A stretch of DNA of 5,196 nucleotides from Flavobacterium sp. (GCA_018062725.1 JAGORP010000120.1:1-5196), one strand, 5' to 3'; shown: positions 1-5,196, counted from the stretch's first letter. A program made the numbers and translations. The notes: generated from the letters alone by a model not told the origin.

Positions 1-56
1 TTTTTAGACCTCACAAGTTTAAAAAACTAATTTTCTAAAATTAATTAAATATAAAA

Positions 57-1943
57 ATGGGAAAAATTATTGGTATCGATTTAGGTACAACCAATTCTTG
101 TGTATCAGTTATGGAAGGTGGAGAACCGGTTGTAATTGCTAACGCAGAAGGAAAAAGAACAACACCATCTGTAATTGCTTTTGTAGAAGGTGGCGAAATC
201 AAAGTAGGTGATCCTGCAAAAAGACAGGCTGTAACTAATCCTACTAAAACCATTGCATCCATCAAACGTTTTATGGGTAATAAATACTCTGAAAGCGCTA
301 AGGAAGCATCAACAGTTGCGTACAAAGTAGTGAAAGGTGACAACGATACGCCACGTGTGGATATCGACGGAAGATTGTACACTCCGCAAGAATTGTCAGC
401 TATGACACTTCAAAAAATGAAAAAAACAGCCGAAGACTATTTAGGTCAAACGGTTACAGAGGCAGTTATTACAGTTCCAGCTTATTTTAACGATGCACAA
501 CGTCAAGCTACGAAAGAAGCGGGAGAAATTGCAGGTTTAAAAGTAATGCGTATTATCAACGAGCCAACTGCTGCGGCATTAGCTTACGGATTGGATAAAA
601 AAGGAATTGATCAAAAAATTGCAGTATACGATTTAGGTGGTGGTACTTTCGATATTTCGGTTCTTGAATTAGGAGACGGAGTTTTCGAGGTATTGTCTAC
701 CAATGGTGACACTCACTTAGGTGGAGATGATTTTGACCAAGTAATCATCGATTGGATGGCAAACGAATTCAATACAGAAGAAGGTATTGATTTACGTAAA
801 GATCCAATGGCATTACAACGTTTAAAAGAAGCTGCTGAAAAAGCAAAAATCGAGTTATCGTCTTCTACTCAAACGGAAATCAACTTACCTTACGTTACGG
901 CAACTGCTACAGGTCCGAAACACTTAGTTAAAACCTTAACACGTGCTAAATTTGAGCAATTGGCTGAAACTTTGGTAAAACGTTCAATGGATCCAGTAGC
1001 AAAAGCTTTGAAAGATGCAGGTTTGTCTACTTCAGATATTGACGAAGTAATCTTAGTTGGAGGTTCTACTCGTATCCCAGTTATTCAAGAGCAAGTAGAG
1101 AAATTCTTCGGTAAAAAACCATCAAAAGGAGTAAATCCGGATGAAGTAGTGGCAATTGGAGCGGCTATTCAAGGTGGAGTTTTAACGGGTGATGTAAAAG
1201 ATGTATTGTTGTTAGACGTTACGCCTTTATCATTAGGAATTGAAACTATGGGTAATGTAATGACAAAATTAATTGAGTCAAATACAACCATTCCAACCAA
1301 AAAATCGCAAGTGTTTTCTACGGCGGCTGATAACCAGCCAAGTGTTGAGATCCACGTGATTCAAGGTGAGCGAACTATGGCTGCCGATAATAAAACGATT
1401 GGTCGTTTCCACTTAGACGGAATTCCACCAGCACCAAGAGGTGTTCCACAAATTGAAGTAACGTTTGATATTGATGCCAATGGTATCATCAAAGTTTCAG
1501 CTACGGATAAAGGAACAGGTAAATCACATGATATTCGTATTGAAGCTTCTTCAGGATTGACTCCAGAAGAAATCGAAAGAATGAAGAAAGACGCCGAAAT
1601 GAATGCCGAAAGCGATCGTATTGCTAAAGAAAAAGCAGACAAATTAAACGAAGCAGACAGCATGATTTTCCAAACTGAAAGTCAGTTGAAAGAATTAGGA
1701 GATAAACTATCGGATGAGCACAAAACGGCGATTGAATACGCGTTAACCGAATTGAAAATGGCACACCAATCACAAGATTTGGAAGCTATTCAAAAAGGTT
1801 TAGACAACGTAAATGCAGCTTGGAAAACAGCTACAGAAGCTATGTACGCTCAAGGAGATCAAGGTCAGGCACAAGAAGCACAGCCACAAGCTGATGCCAA
1901 TGGAGACCAAACTCAAGACGTAGATTTTGAAGAGGTGAAATAA
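57..1943 (+). CDS. dnaK: Molecular chaperone DnaK (Hsp70)
   Basis: Encodes a complete 628-residue cytoplasmic Hsp70 chaperone, which binds exposed hydrophobic stretches of client proteins in an ATP-driven cycle with DnaJ and GrpE. The nucleotide-binding domain shows the phosphate-1 loop IDLGTTNS (7-14), Lys70, the phosphate-2 loop [11 protein letters not shown] (191-201, with Thr197) and the adenosine motif VGGSTRIP (334-341). The interdomain linker VLLLDVTP is at 383-390. The beta-sandwich substrate-binding domain follows at about 391-500 and the helical lid at about 501-600. A Gln/Ala-rich tail ends in EEVK, close to the usual EEVD-like ending. The insert typical of Gram-negative DnaK is present near 76-110. 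The start is the only sensible ATG before the conserved core; its leader is A-rich without a Shine-Dalgarno motif. A weak -7-like element (TAATTTTC, 28-35) lies upstream, but the promoter may be outside the window. No dnaJ or grpE adjoins it here. Identification is secure. Confidence 0.99.
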   Translation: MGKIIGIDLGTTNSCVSVMEGGEPVVIANAEGKRTTPSVIAFVEGGEIKVGDPAKRQAVTNPTKTIASIKRFMGNKYSESAKEASTVAYKVVKGDNDTPRVDIDGRLYTPQELSAMTLQKMKKTAEDYLGQTVTEAVITVPAYFNDAQRQATKEAGEIAGLKVMRIINEPTAAALAYGLDKKGIDQKIAVYDLGGGTFDISVLELGDGVFEVLSTNGDTHLGGDDFDQVIIDWMANEFNTEEGIDLRKDPMALQRLKEAAEKAKIELSSSTQTEINLPYVTATATGPKHLVKTLTRAKFEQLAETLVKRSMDPVAKALKDAGLSTSDIDEVILVGGSTRIPVIQEQVEKFFGKKPSKGVNPDEVVAIGAAIQGGVLTGDVKDVLLLDVTPLSLGIETMGNVMTKLIESNTTIPTKKSQVFSTAADNQPSVEIHVIQGERTMAADNKTIGRFHLDGIPPAPRGVPQIEVTFDIDANGIIKVSATDKGTGKSHDIRIEASSGLTPEEIERMKKDAEMNAESDRIAKEKADKLNEADSMIFQTESQLKELGDKLSDEHKTAIEYALTELKMAHQSQDLEAIQKGLDNVNAAWKTATEAMYAQGDQGQAQEAQPQADANGDQTQDVDFEEVK

Positions 1944-1944
1944 C

Positions 1945-1970
1945 TAGGGTCGGACTTTAGTCCGACTTTA
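1945..1970 (+). repeat. Hairpin 1 of a tandem pair downstream of dnaK
   Basis: A 7-bp stem GTCGGAC (1949-1955) / GTCCGAC (1960-1966) with loop TTTA. G-U and A-T pairs extend it outward to 1945 and 1970. It starts two bases after the dnaK stop and has no T-run behind it, so it is unlikely to terminate alone. It may protect the 3' end of the dnaK mRNA. Its core nearly repeats in the terminator hairpin about 40 bases on. Confidence 0.75.
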
Positions 1971-1990
1971 ATTATAAATATTTTTAAATG

Positions 1991-2019
1991 GGTCGGATTT
2001 TTTAATCCGACCTTTTTTT
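1991..2019 (+). terminator. Rho-independent terminator of dnaK, shared 3' boundary with blh
   Basis: A perfect 9-bp stem GGTCGGATT (1991-1999) / AATCCGACC (2004-2012) with loop TTTT is followed by seven T residues (2013-2019). This is a textbook intrinsic terminator for rightward dnaK transcription. The blh stop codon (TAA on the minus strand, 2020-2018) falls in the T-run, so the two convergent genes abut here. Read leftward, the hairpin has no good T-run, so its value as a blh terminator is less clear. Confidence 0.9.
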
Positions 2020-2899
2020 ATTGCCTATTTTTCATTTTTATAATCACGATGGTATGCGGGAAAGTAACTGCGGCAAGAAATGAAAAAAATAAGGCGTCAA
2101 AAATCTTTTGTTCTCTAAAAATAAAATATAAAATCCAAATGCCCAGTAAGGATGCAAACCAATATAGGAATGCTGATTTGAAATATAGTTTGAAATTTTT
2201 TAGGGTACTATCTCCATACAGGAAATTCATTTGCTCTTTTATAGACGGAATGGAATGCCATACCACAAAGTAAATCGCAAAAGCCCATATTAAATCGGCA
2301 ATTTTAAAGATAACTACAAAAACTATTAAGTAAAATAGGTTTACAATAATCTCCGATTTGAATGTGTTGGATTGAGAATGAACAACGATACTCATTACTA
2401 ATAATAGTATTCCGACAACTGTTGTAACTCCTGTAAAGTGTATCATTTCAATAGAAACATGGGAAATTTGACGTACTATTTCTTCCACTTCTTTTTCATG
2501 AAAACTAAAAAGAAGAAAAAGAATGAATAATCCGTAGACTGTTTCAAATACCACAAACCAATTCGTCCTTTTTATTTCAAAAGCATTCCAATGTTGTTGA
2601 CCAAAATGAAACGAACTTGATAGTATAAAAATCAAAAGAGCAAACAAGGGTATGAAATAGAATAGTATTGCCCCGAAAATTACAATTCCTACATAGTACA
2701 ACACAATTTTTTTTAGGGAGTTATAGTTTGTGTTCTCATTTATTTTTTGATACAAGGCTAAATCATTGGCTCCATGTAGAATGCCGAATAAGAAAATTAC
2801 TACAAAGCCAAAGATTTGTTGATACACAAAAGAAAAATGCACCGATATCCACAAAGCGAAGAAGCTGATAATGATGGCATACTTGTTAGTGTTTAACAT
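2018..2899 (-). CDS. blh: Brp/Blh-family beta-carotene 15,15'-dioxygenase (retinal synthesis)
   Basis: Encodes a 293-residue, very hydrophobic inner-membrane protein with about seven or eight predicted membrane segments (near 7-24, 29-48, 65-94, 115-133, 155-175, 185-212, 243-262, 266-288). Blh enzymes cleave beta-carotene symmetrically into two retinals using iron held by histidines. Family-like signatures are HGANDL (His42, Asp46), SSFHFGQQHW (His98, His103), WHSIPS (His215) and FPHT (His282). Spacing between the first His motifs resembles characterised Blh proteins. The second His that I recall in the HSxxH signature appears as Ser219 here. Length is normal for the family. The gene diverges from the rhodopsin gene, which fixes its role as chromophore supplier. 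The ATG (2899-2897) has no Shine-Dalgarno motif and lies inside a 30-bp inverted repeat, so its translation may be structurally controlled. Cleavage activity is inferred from family and neighbour. Confidence 0.92.
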   Translation of the reverse strand: MLNTNKYAIIISFFALWISVHFSFVYQQIFGFVVIFLFGILHGANDLALYQKINENTNYNSLKKIVLYYVGIVIFGAILFYFIPLFALLIFILSSSFHFGQQHWNAFEIKRTNWFVVFETVYGLFILFLLFSFHEKEVEEIVRQISHVSIEMIHFTGVTTVVGILLLVMSIVVHSQSNTFKSEIIVNLFYLIVFVVIFKIADLIWAFAIYFVVWHSIPSIKEQMNFLYGDSTLKNFKLYFKSAFLYWFASLLGIWILYFIFREQKIFDALFFSFLAAVTFPHTIVIIKMKNRQ

Positions 2900-2951
2900 T
2901 TTATAGTTATCTTTAAAACTGTTTAAAGATAACTATAAAATGTTAAACACT
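2888..2951. repeat. Perfect 30-bp inverted repeat over the blh start codon
   Basis: The left arm (2888-2917) and right arm (2922-2951) are exact reverse complements over 30 bp, separated by ACTG (2918-2921). The left arm holds the first four blh codons (2899-2888) plus the 18 bases upstream. The right arm is their mirror image, including a second ATG at 2940-2942 on the plus strand. Pairing stops at the next position outward (T2887 against T2952). As DNA it could form a cruciform. As RNA from either strand it would form a very stable hairpin if transcription starts outside it. There is no adjoining T-run like that of the terminators here. Confidence 0.95.
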
Positions 2952-2969
2952 TTTATTTTTTCTGTTTAA
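2940..2969 (+). other. Possible 9-codon leader ORF (MLNTFIFSV) created by the palindrome
   Basis: The mirrored right arm carries an ATG with the same 18-base upstream context as blh and the same first four codons (M-L-N-T). It then reads F-I-F-S-V and stops at 2967-2969, 44 bases before the rhodopsin ATG. It would be transcribed only if rhodopsin transcription starts within or left of the palindrome. A -7-like TATCTTTA lies at 2908-2915. It is probably a by-product of the inverted duplication; a role as a leader peptide is speculative. Confidence 0.2.
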
Positions 2970-2992
2970 CTATATCTAAATTTGGTTAAACA
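2963..2992. promoter_or_regulatory. Inverted TGTTTAAC pair bracketing the rhodopsin -7 element
   Basis: TGTTTAAC (2963-2970) and GTTAAACA (2985-2992) form an 8-bp inverted repeat with a 14-base spacer containing TATATCTAAATTTG. The same octamer also occurs in the two palindrome arms (2890-2897 and, inverted, 2942-2949). This could be a binding site for a dimeric regulator. No regulator gene is visible in the window. Confidence 0.35.
2977..2984 (+). promoter_or_regulatory. Candidate -7 element of the rhodopsin promoter
   Basis: TAAATTTG is an exact match to the Bacteroidota -7 consensus TAnnTTTG. It lies 29 bases before the rhodopsin ATG, giving a leader of roughly 20 A/T-rich bases. No TTG or TTTG is seen at the expected -33 distance, so the promoter would be weak or activator-dependent. 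It is flanked by TGTTTAAC (2963-2970) and its reverse complement (2985-2992), a possible operator pair. Confidence 0.45.
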
Positions 2993-3013
2993 AATAACTT
3001 AAATTTATTTATT

Positions 3014-3736
3014 ATGACAAATTTAGTATCAGTTCAGTTGGTTTCAAAAATGTTGCCTACTGATTATGTTGGTTTCACATTTTTTATTGGATGCATGGCC
3101 ATGATGGCGGCATCAGCATTCTTCTTTTTATCATTAGGTCAATTTGATAAGAAATGGAGGGTTTCCGTTTTAGTTTCGGGTTTAATTACTTTTATTGCTG
3201 CAGTTCACTATTTCTACATGAGAGATTATTGGGCAAGTTTTGGTGAATCGCCTACGTTCTTTCGTTATGTGGATTGGGTGTTAACAGTGCCATTAATGTG
3301 CTTGGAGTTTTATCTAATTCTAAAAATTGCAGGAGCTAAAACATCACTATTGTGGAAAATGATTATTTATTCGTTAGTGATGTTGGTAACAGGTTATTTT
3401 GGTGAAGCTGTCGATCCAACTAACGCATGGTTATGGGGATTAGTTTCGGGTATTGCTTACTTTGCAATAGTGTACGAAATTTGGTTAGGTGAAGCATCCA
3501 AATTAGCAACTGCCGCTGGAGGTCAAGTGCTTGCTGCACACAAAATTTTATGCTGGTTTGTGTTAGTAGGCTGGGCCATTTACCCATTGGGTTATATGTT
3601 AGGTACCGATGGTTGGTATACTAGTATCCTAGGTAAAGGAAGTGTGGATGTTGCCTATAACATTGCAGATGCCATCAACAAAATCGGATTTGGTCTAGTT
3701 ATTTATAATTTAGCTGTTCAGTCAACAAAAGAGTAA
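3014..3736 (+). CDS. Proteorhodopsin, light-driven outward proton pump
   Basis: Encodes a 240-residue seven-helix retinal protein of the inner membrane (helices about 18-41, 49-70, 83-106, 111-130, 138-158, 175-196, 211-234). Retinal would attach to Lys223 in helix G (YNIADAINK, with counter-ion Asp219). Helix C reads RYVDWVLTVPLMCLEF: Arg84, proton acceptor Asp87, Thr91 and proton donor Glu98, the D-T-E pattern of proton pumps. His65 matches the His that pairs with the acceptor in marine green proteorhodopsin. Met95 occupies the spectral-tuning site, predicting green absorption. By my hand alignment, Gly142 occupies the position of Phe152 in green proteorhodopsin, the fenestration that admits a carotenoid antenna. 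There is no obvious cleavable signal peptide. The first ATG is chosen; Met13 is possible but would shorten the N-terminus. The gene stands alone, with blh divergent upstream and a strong terminator behind. Pumping activity is inferred from motifs. Confidence 0.97.
   Translation: MTNLVSVQLVSKMLPTDYVGFTFFIGCMAMMAASAFFFLSLGQFDKKWRVSVLVSGLITFIAAVHYFYMRDYWASFGESPTFFRYVDWVLTVPLMCLEFYLILKIAGAKTSLLWKMIIYSLVMLVTGYFGEAVDPTNAWLWGLVSGIAYFAIVYEIWLGEASKLATAAGGQVLAAHKILCWFVLVGWAIYPLGYMLGTDGWYTSILGKGSVDVAYNIADAINKIGFGLVIYNLAVQSTKE
3018..3048 (-). promoter_or_regulatory. Candidate blh promoter inside the rhodopsin 5' coding region
   Basis: On the minus strand, TTTG (3048-3045) is followed by 19 bases and then TAAATTTG (3025-3018). 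This matches the Bacteroidota sigma consensus TTTG / TAnnTTTG at normal spacing. Transcription would begin near 3012 and give blh a leader of about 110 bases carrying both palindrome arms. It overlaps rhodopsin codons 2-12, so part of the match could be chance from coding sequence. It is the best promoter match upstream of blh that I found. Confidence 0.5.
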
Positions 3737-3754
3737 TTCGTATCTTTTACCCTG

Positions 3755-3790
3755 AAAACCGTCTTGTTGTACTATCAAGACGGTTTTTTT
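3755..3790 (+). terminator. Rho-independent terminator of the rhodopsin gene
   Basis: A perfect 12-bp stem AAAACCGTCTTG (3755-3766) / CAAGACGGTTTT (3776-3787) with a 9-base loop ends in a T-run (3784-3790). It begins 18 bases after the rhodopsin stop. It separates the rhodopsin transcript from the next gene, so the rhodopsin is probably monocistronic. The A-run on the left side could let it also stop leftward transcription. Confidence 0.93.
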
Positions 3791-3847
3791 ATTTAACACA
3801 TAGTGAATCAATTATTTTATATATTAGCCATCACTAAATAAAAAAAT

Positions 3848-4450
3848 ATGAAAAGAATAGTTGTAGTTGTACTAATGGTATTGATTAGTGCGGTTTCATT
3901 TGCTCAAAAGAAAAAACCGGTTGCAAAAAAACCTGCAGCGACCGCTGTTGCAAAGGGTGTTTTGGCCAAAGTCGATAATTTAGTGGCCGAAATTAAAAAT
4001 GGAAGTTTTCAAGTTACCATTAATGAAAACGGAAAAGCAAAAGACGCCATTATCGTAAAAGAAGTAGATGCCAAATTTACACCAACCAATACCAAGTTGA
4101 CGGCGTTTAAAGCAAACGGAGTGACTTTATATGTACTAACTTGGACCGAAATTGCAGTCATCAAAGCCGATTTAAAAACAGAGAATTTAACCAATATTTA
4201 TTCGGTTGTCTACGAAATTTCGAATAAGAAACAGGTGTTTTCAAATACACAAACTACCAATCATATTGTCGAAAAAGTATTTTTAGATCGTTTGAAGACA
4301 GCATCCGAAACACAAGAGAGAATACGAAGAGAAGGATTTGAATTTATTCTGAATGCCGATGGTACCATCACTCAGAAAAATAAAACACAAGAAAACAAAT
4401 GGAAGTACGATCCCGCTACTTTCGAATTTGTTGACGTGAAGAAAAAATAA
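3848..4450 (+). CDS. Secreted protein of unknown function
   Basis: Encodes a 200-residue protein that I do not recognise. Residues 1-19 are a clear Sec signal peptide: MKR, a hydrophobic core (IVVVVLMVLISAV), then SFA with likely cleavage before Gln20. No lipobox cysteine is present; the mature protein has no cysteine at all. A short Lys/Ala/Pro-rich basic stretch (21-40) follows, then a mixed alpha/beta-looking region (about 41-150). The C-terminal part (about 163-196) reads FEFILNADGTITQ ... NKWKYDPATFEFV, resembling the short beta-strand repeats of periplasmic Bacteroidota proteins. The product is probably periplasmic or exported. The A-rich leader lacks a Shine-Dalgarno motif, and only a weak -7-like element (TATATTAG, 3820-3827) lies upstream. 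It lies between the rhodopsin terminator and a terminator shared with the convergent gene, so it is probably its own transcription unit with no evident tie to phototrophy. Confidence 0.85.
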   Translation: MKRIVVVVLMVLISAVSFAQKKKPVAKKPAATAVAKGVLAKVDNLVAEIKNGSFQVTINENGKAKDAIIVKEVDAKFTPTNTKLTAFKANGVTLYVLTWTEIAVIKADLKTENLTNIYSVVYEISNKKQVFSNTQTTNHIVEKVFLDRLKTASETQERIRREGFEFILNADGTITQKNKTQENKWKYDPATFEFVDVKKK

Positions 4451-4487
4451 TTTTTTAGATTGAAAAAAGTATGAAAAAATAAACAAG

Positions 4488-4513
4488 AAACGCTCTGAAT
4501 TGAGCGTTTTTTT
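4488..4513. terminator. Bidirectional terminator between convergent genes
   Basis: A perfect 8-bp stem AAACGCTC (4488-4495) / GAGCGTTT (4502-4509) with loop TGAATT is followed by T residues to 4513 on the plus strand. It is preceded by an A-rich stretch (4473-4490) that becomes U-rich on the minus strand, so it can serve both converging genes. The stop codon of the minus-strand gene (4514-4512) lies in its T-run. Confidence 0.85.
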
Positions 4514-5196
4514 ATTGAAATAATCTGCCAATCGAGTGAAAAATTTTACCGAAAAAGGTACGTTTTTTTAATTGAATACCTCCAACTATAACCATTTGTT
4601 CCGCGAAAGAAGGATCATTTTTTAAGTTAATGTCTAAATTACATGTTTTAGAAACTACTACTTCCTCTGAAATCATTCCAATGAATACAAAAACCAGTGT
4701 ATCATTTTCTTTGGCTTTAATGGAATAGTTACCGTCCATATCGCTATGAACATTTACAGAAGAATTTTTAATACTAACGCTTGTGCCTGGTAAAGTTCCT
4801 ATAGTGTCAGATATGGTTCCTGAAATTATAATTTCTTTGTTTTCTGCAACAACTGCTGGCTCACCAAGTAAAACTCTTTTGTCAGTTTGTACTACTTTTG
4901 GATGTTCTTGTGCGCTAATTTCCTCAGTTCCGATTGCTAAAAAACTAATGATAGCTGAAGTAGTAGCCATCCAAATTGAACTTTTTTCTTTTGGAACTAC
5001 CAAATCTCGATTCAATTGAGAATTGTGAAATCTTCCGCATAATGACGCATTGCTTTTAAAAGCATCGGCAATTTCCCTATCGGATGATTGAGTAAAATCA
5101 AATACCTTTTTTCGACAGGATTGACAAAAGCGTCCTTGTTCAACAAGACTCATTTTTGACCAGTTTTCGGAACACGGTTTTGGAATGGTTATGTGT
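4512..5196 (-). CDS. CarboxypepD_reg-like domain protein with N-terminal Cys motif (N-terminus outside window)
   Basis: The reading frame stays open to the window edge, so the 5' end is missing; 227 residues are visible. The first Met codon (5153-5151) is not the true start: the 14 residues before it read HITIPKPCSENWSK, matching a conserved Bacteroidota N-terminus. In fragment numbering (first visible residue = 1) there are four cysteines: C8, C24, C27 (FCQSC) and C53 (LCGRF), a plausible metal or redox site. A hydrophobic segment at about 74-89 (IWMATTSAIISFLAIG) could anchor the protein with the Cys region inside and the rest outside. A beta-sandwich domain at about 122-192 (ISGTISDTIGTLPGTSVSIK, DMDGNYSIKA) resembles carboxypeptidase regulatory-like domains found in surface proteins. 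A basic tail (KKRTFFGKIFHSIGRLF) closes it. The biochemical role is unknown. Promoter and true start lie beyond 5196. Confidence 0.85.
   Translation of the reverse strand, partial: HITIPKPCSENWSKMSLVEQGRFCQSCRKKVFDFTQSSDREIADAFKSNASLCGRFHNSQLNRDLVVPKEKSSIWMATTSAIISFLAIGTEEISAQEHPKVVQTDKRVLLGEPAVVAENKEIIISGTISDTIGTLPGTSVSIKNSSVNVHSDMDGNYSIKAKENDTLVFVFIGMISEEVVVSKTCNLDINLKNDPSFAEQMVIVGGIQLKKRTFFGKIFHSIGRLFQ

Noticed and set aside
1361..1663. Minus-strand open frame inside dnaK
   Set aside because: It is fully contained in the strongly conserved dnaK reading frame and is a codon-bias shadow.
2049..2273. Plus-strand open frame opposite blh
   Set aside because: It is antisense to a well-supported membrane enzyme, has no family resemblance and no promoter; composition reflects the opposite strand.
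2888..2951. Palindrome as a simple intrinsic terminator
   Set aside because: It lies at the start, not the end, of both genes, includes the blh start codon and lacks the T-run seen in the three real terminators.
2888..2992. CRISPR array or insertion-sequence ends
   Set aside because: The repeats are inverted around a 4-base centre rather than spaced direct repeats, and no transposase, cas gene or target duplication is visible.
3272..3307. Sodium-pumping (NDQ) or chloride-pumping rhodopsin
   Set aside because: The helix C residues are Asp, Thr and Glu, the proton-pump pattern.
4283..4531. Minus-strand open frame across the convergent gene boundary
   Set aside because: It runs through the terminator hairpin and overlaps two better-supported genes, with no recognisable domain.
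5151..5153. ATG as the start of the CarboxypepD_reg-like gene
   Set aside because: The upstream in-frame residues match the conserved IPKPCxENW N-terminus, so this Met is internal and the gene is truncated by the window edge.

Overview
The window is chromosomal DNA from a member of the Bacteroidota, most likely family Flavobacteriaceae and possibly Flavobacterium itself. The evidence is low-GC sequence, A-rich leaders without Shine-Dalgarno motifs, promoter-like TAnnTTTG elements, a flavobacterial-type DnaK, and a Bacteroidota-specific N-terminal motif (IPKPCxENW...FCxSC) in the last gene. The genus is inferred; the phylum-level placement is well supported.

Layout: (1) 57-1943 (+) encodes the Hsp70 chaperone DnaK. 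It is followed by two related hairpins, the second of which is an intrinsic terminator. (2) 2018-2899 (-) encodes a Brp/Blh-family beta-carotene 15,15'-dioxygenase, which makes retinal. It converges on dnaK, and its stop codon lies in the dnaK terminator T-run. (3) 2900-3013 is a divergent control region dominated by a perfect 30-bp inverted repeat with a 4-nt spacer (2888-2951). This repeat contains the blh start codon. (4) 3014-3736 (+) encodes a proteorhodopsin with the D-T-E signature of outward proton pumps, a methionine at the colour-tuning site and a glycine at the carotenoid-antenna fenestration site. A strong terminator follows. (5) 3848-4450 (+) encodes a secreted protein of unknown function. 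(6) 4512-5196 (-) encodes a CarboxypepD_reg-like protein whose N-terminus runs off the window. Genes 5 and 6 converge on a shared hairpin.

The core of the window is a two-gene phototrophy cassette: Blh cleaves beta-carotene to retinal, and the rhodopsin binds retinal and pumps protons in light. No carotenoid-synthesis genes are present, so beta-carotene must come from elsewhere in the genome. The cassette sits between a housekeeping chaperone gene and unrelated genes and is bounded by terminators.

The most unusual feature is the control region. The blh leader and first four codons are duplicated as a mirror image. The best blh promoter match lies inside the first codons of the rhodopsin gene, facing the candidate rhodopsin promoter. 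A blh transcript from there would fold its start codon into a 30-bp hairpin. This suggests post-transcriptional control of retinal production and mutual interference between the two genes; it is a hypothesis from sequence alone.
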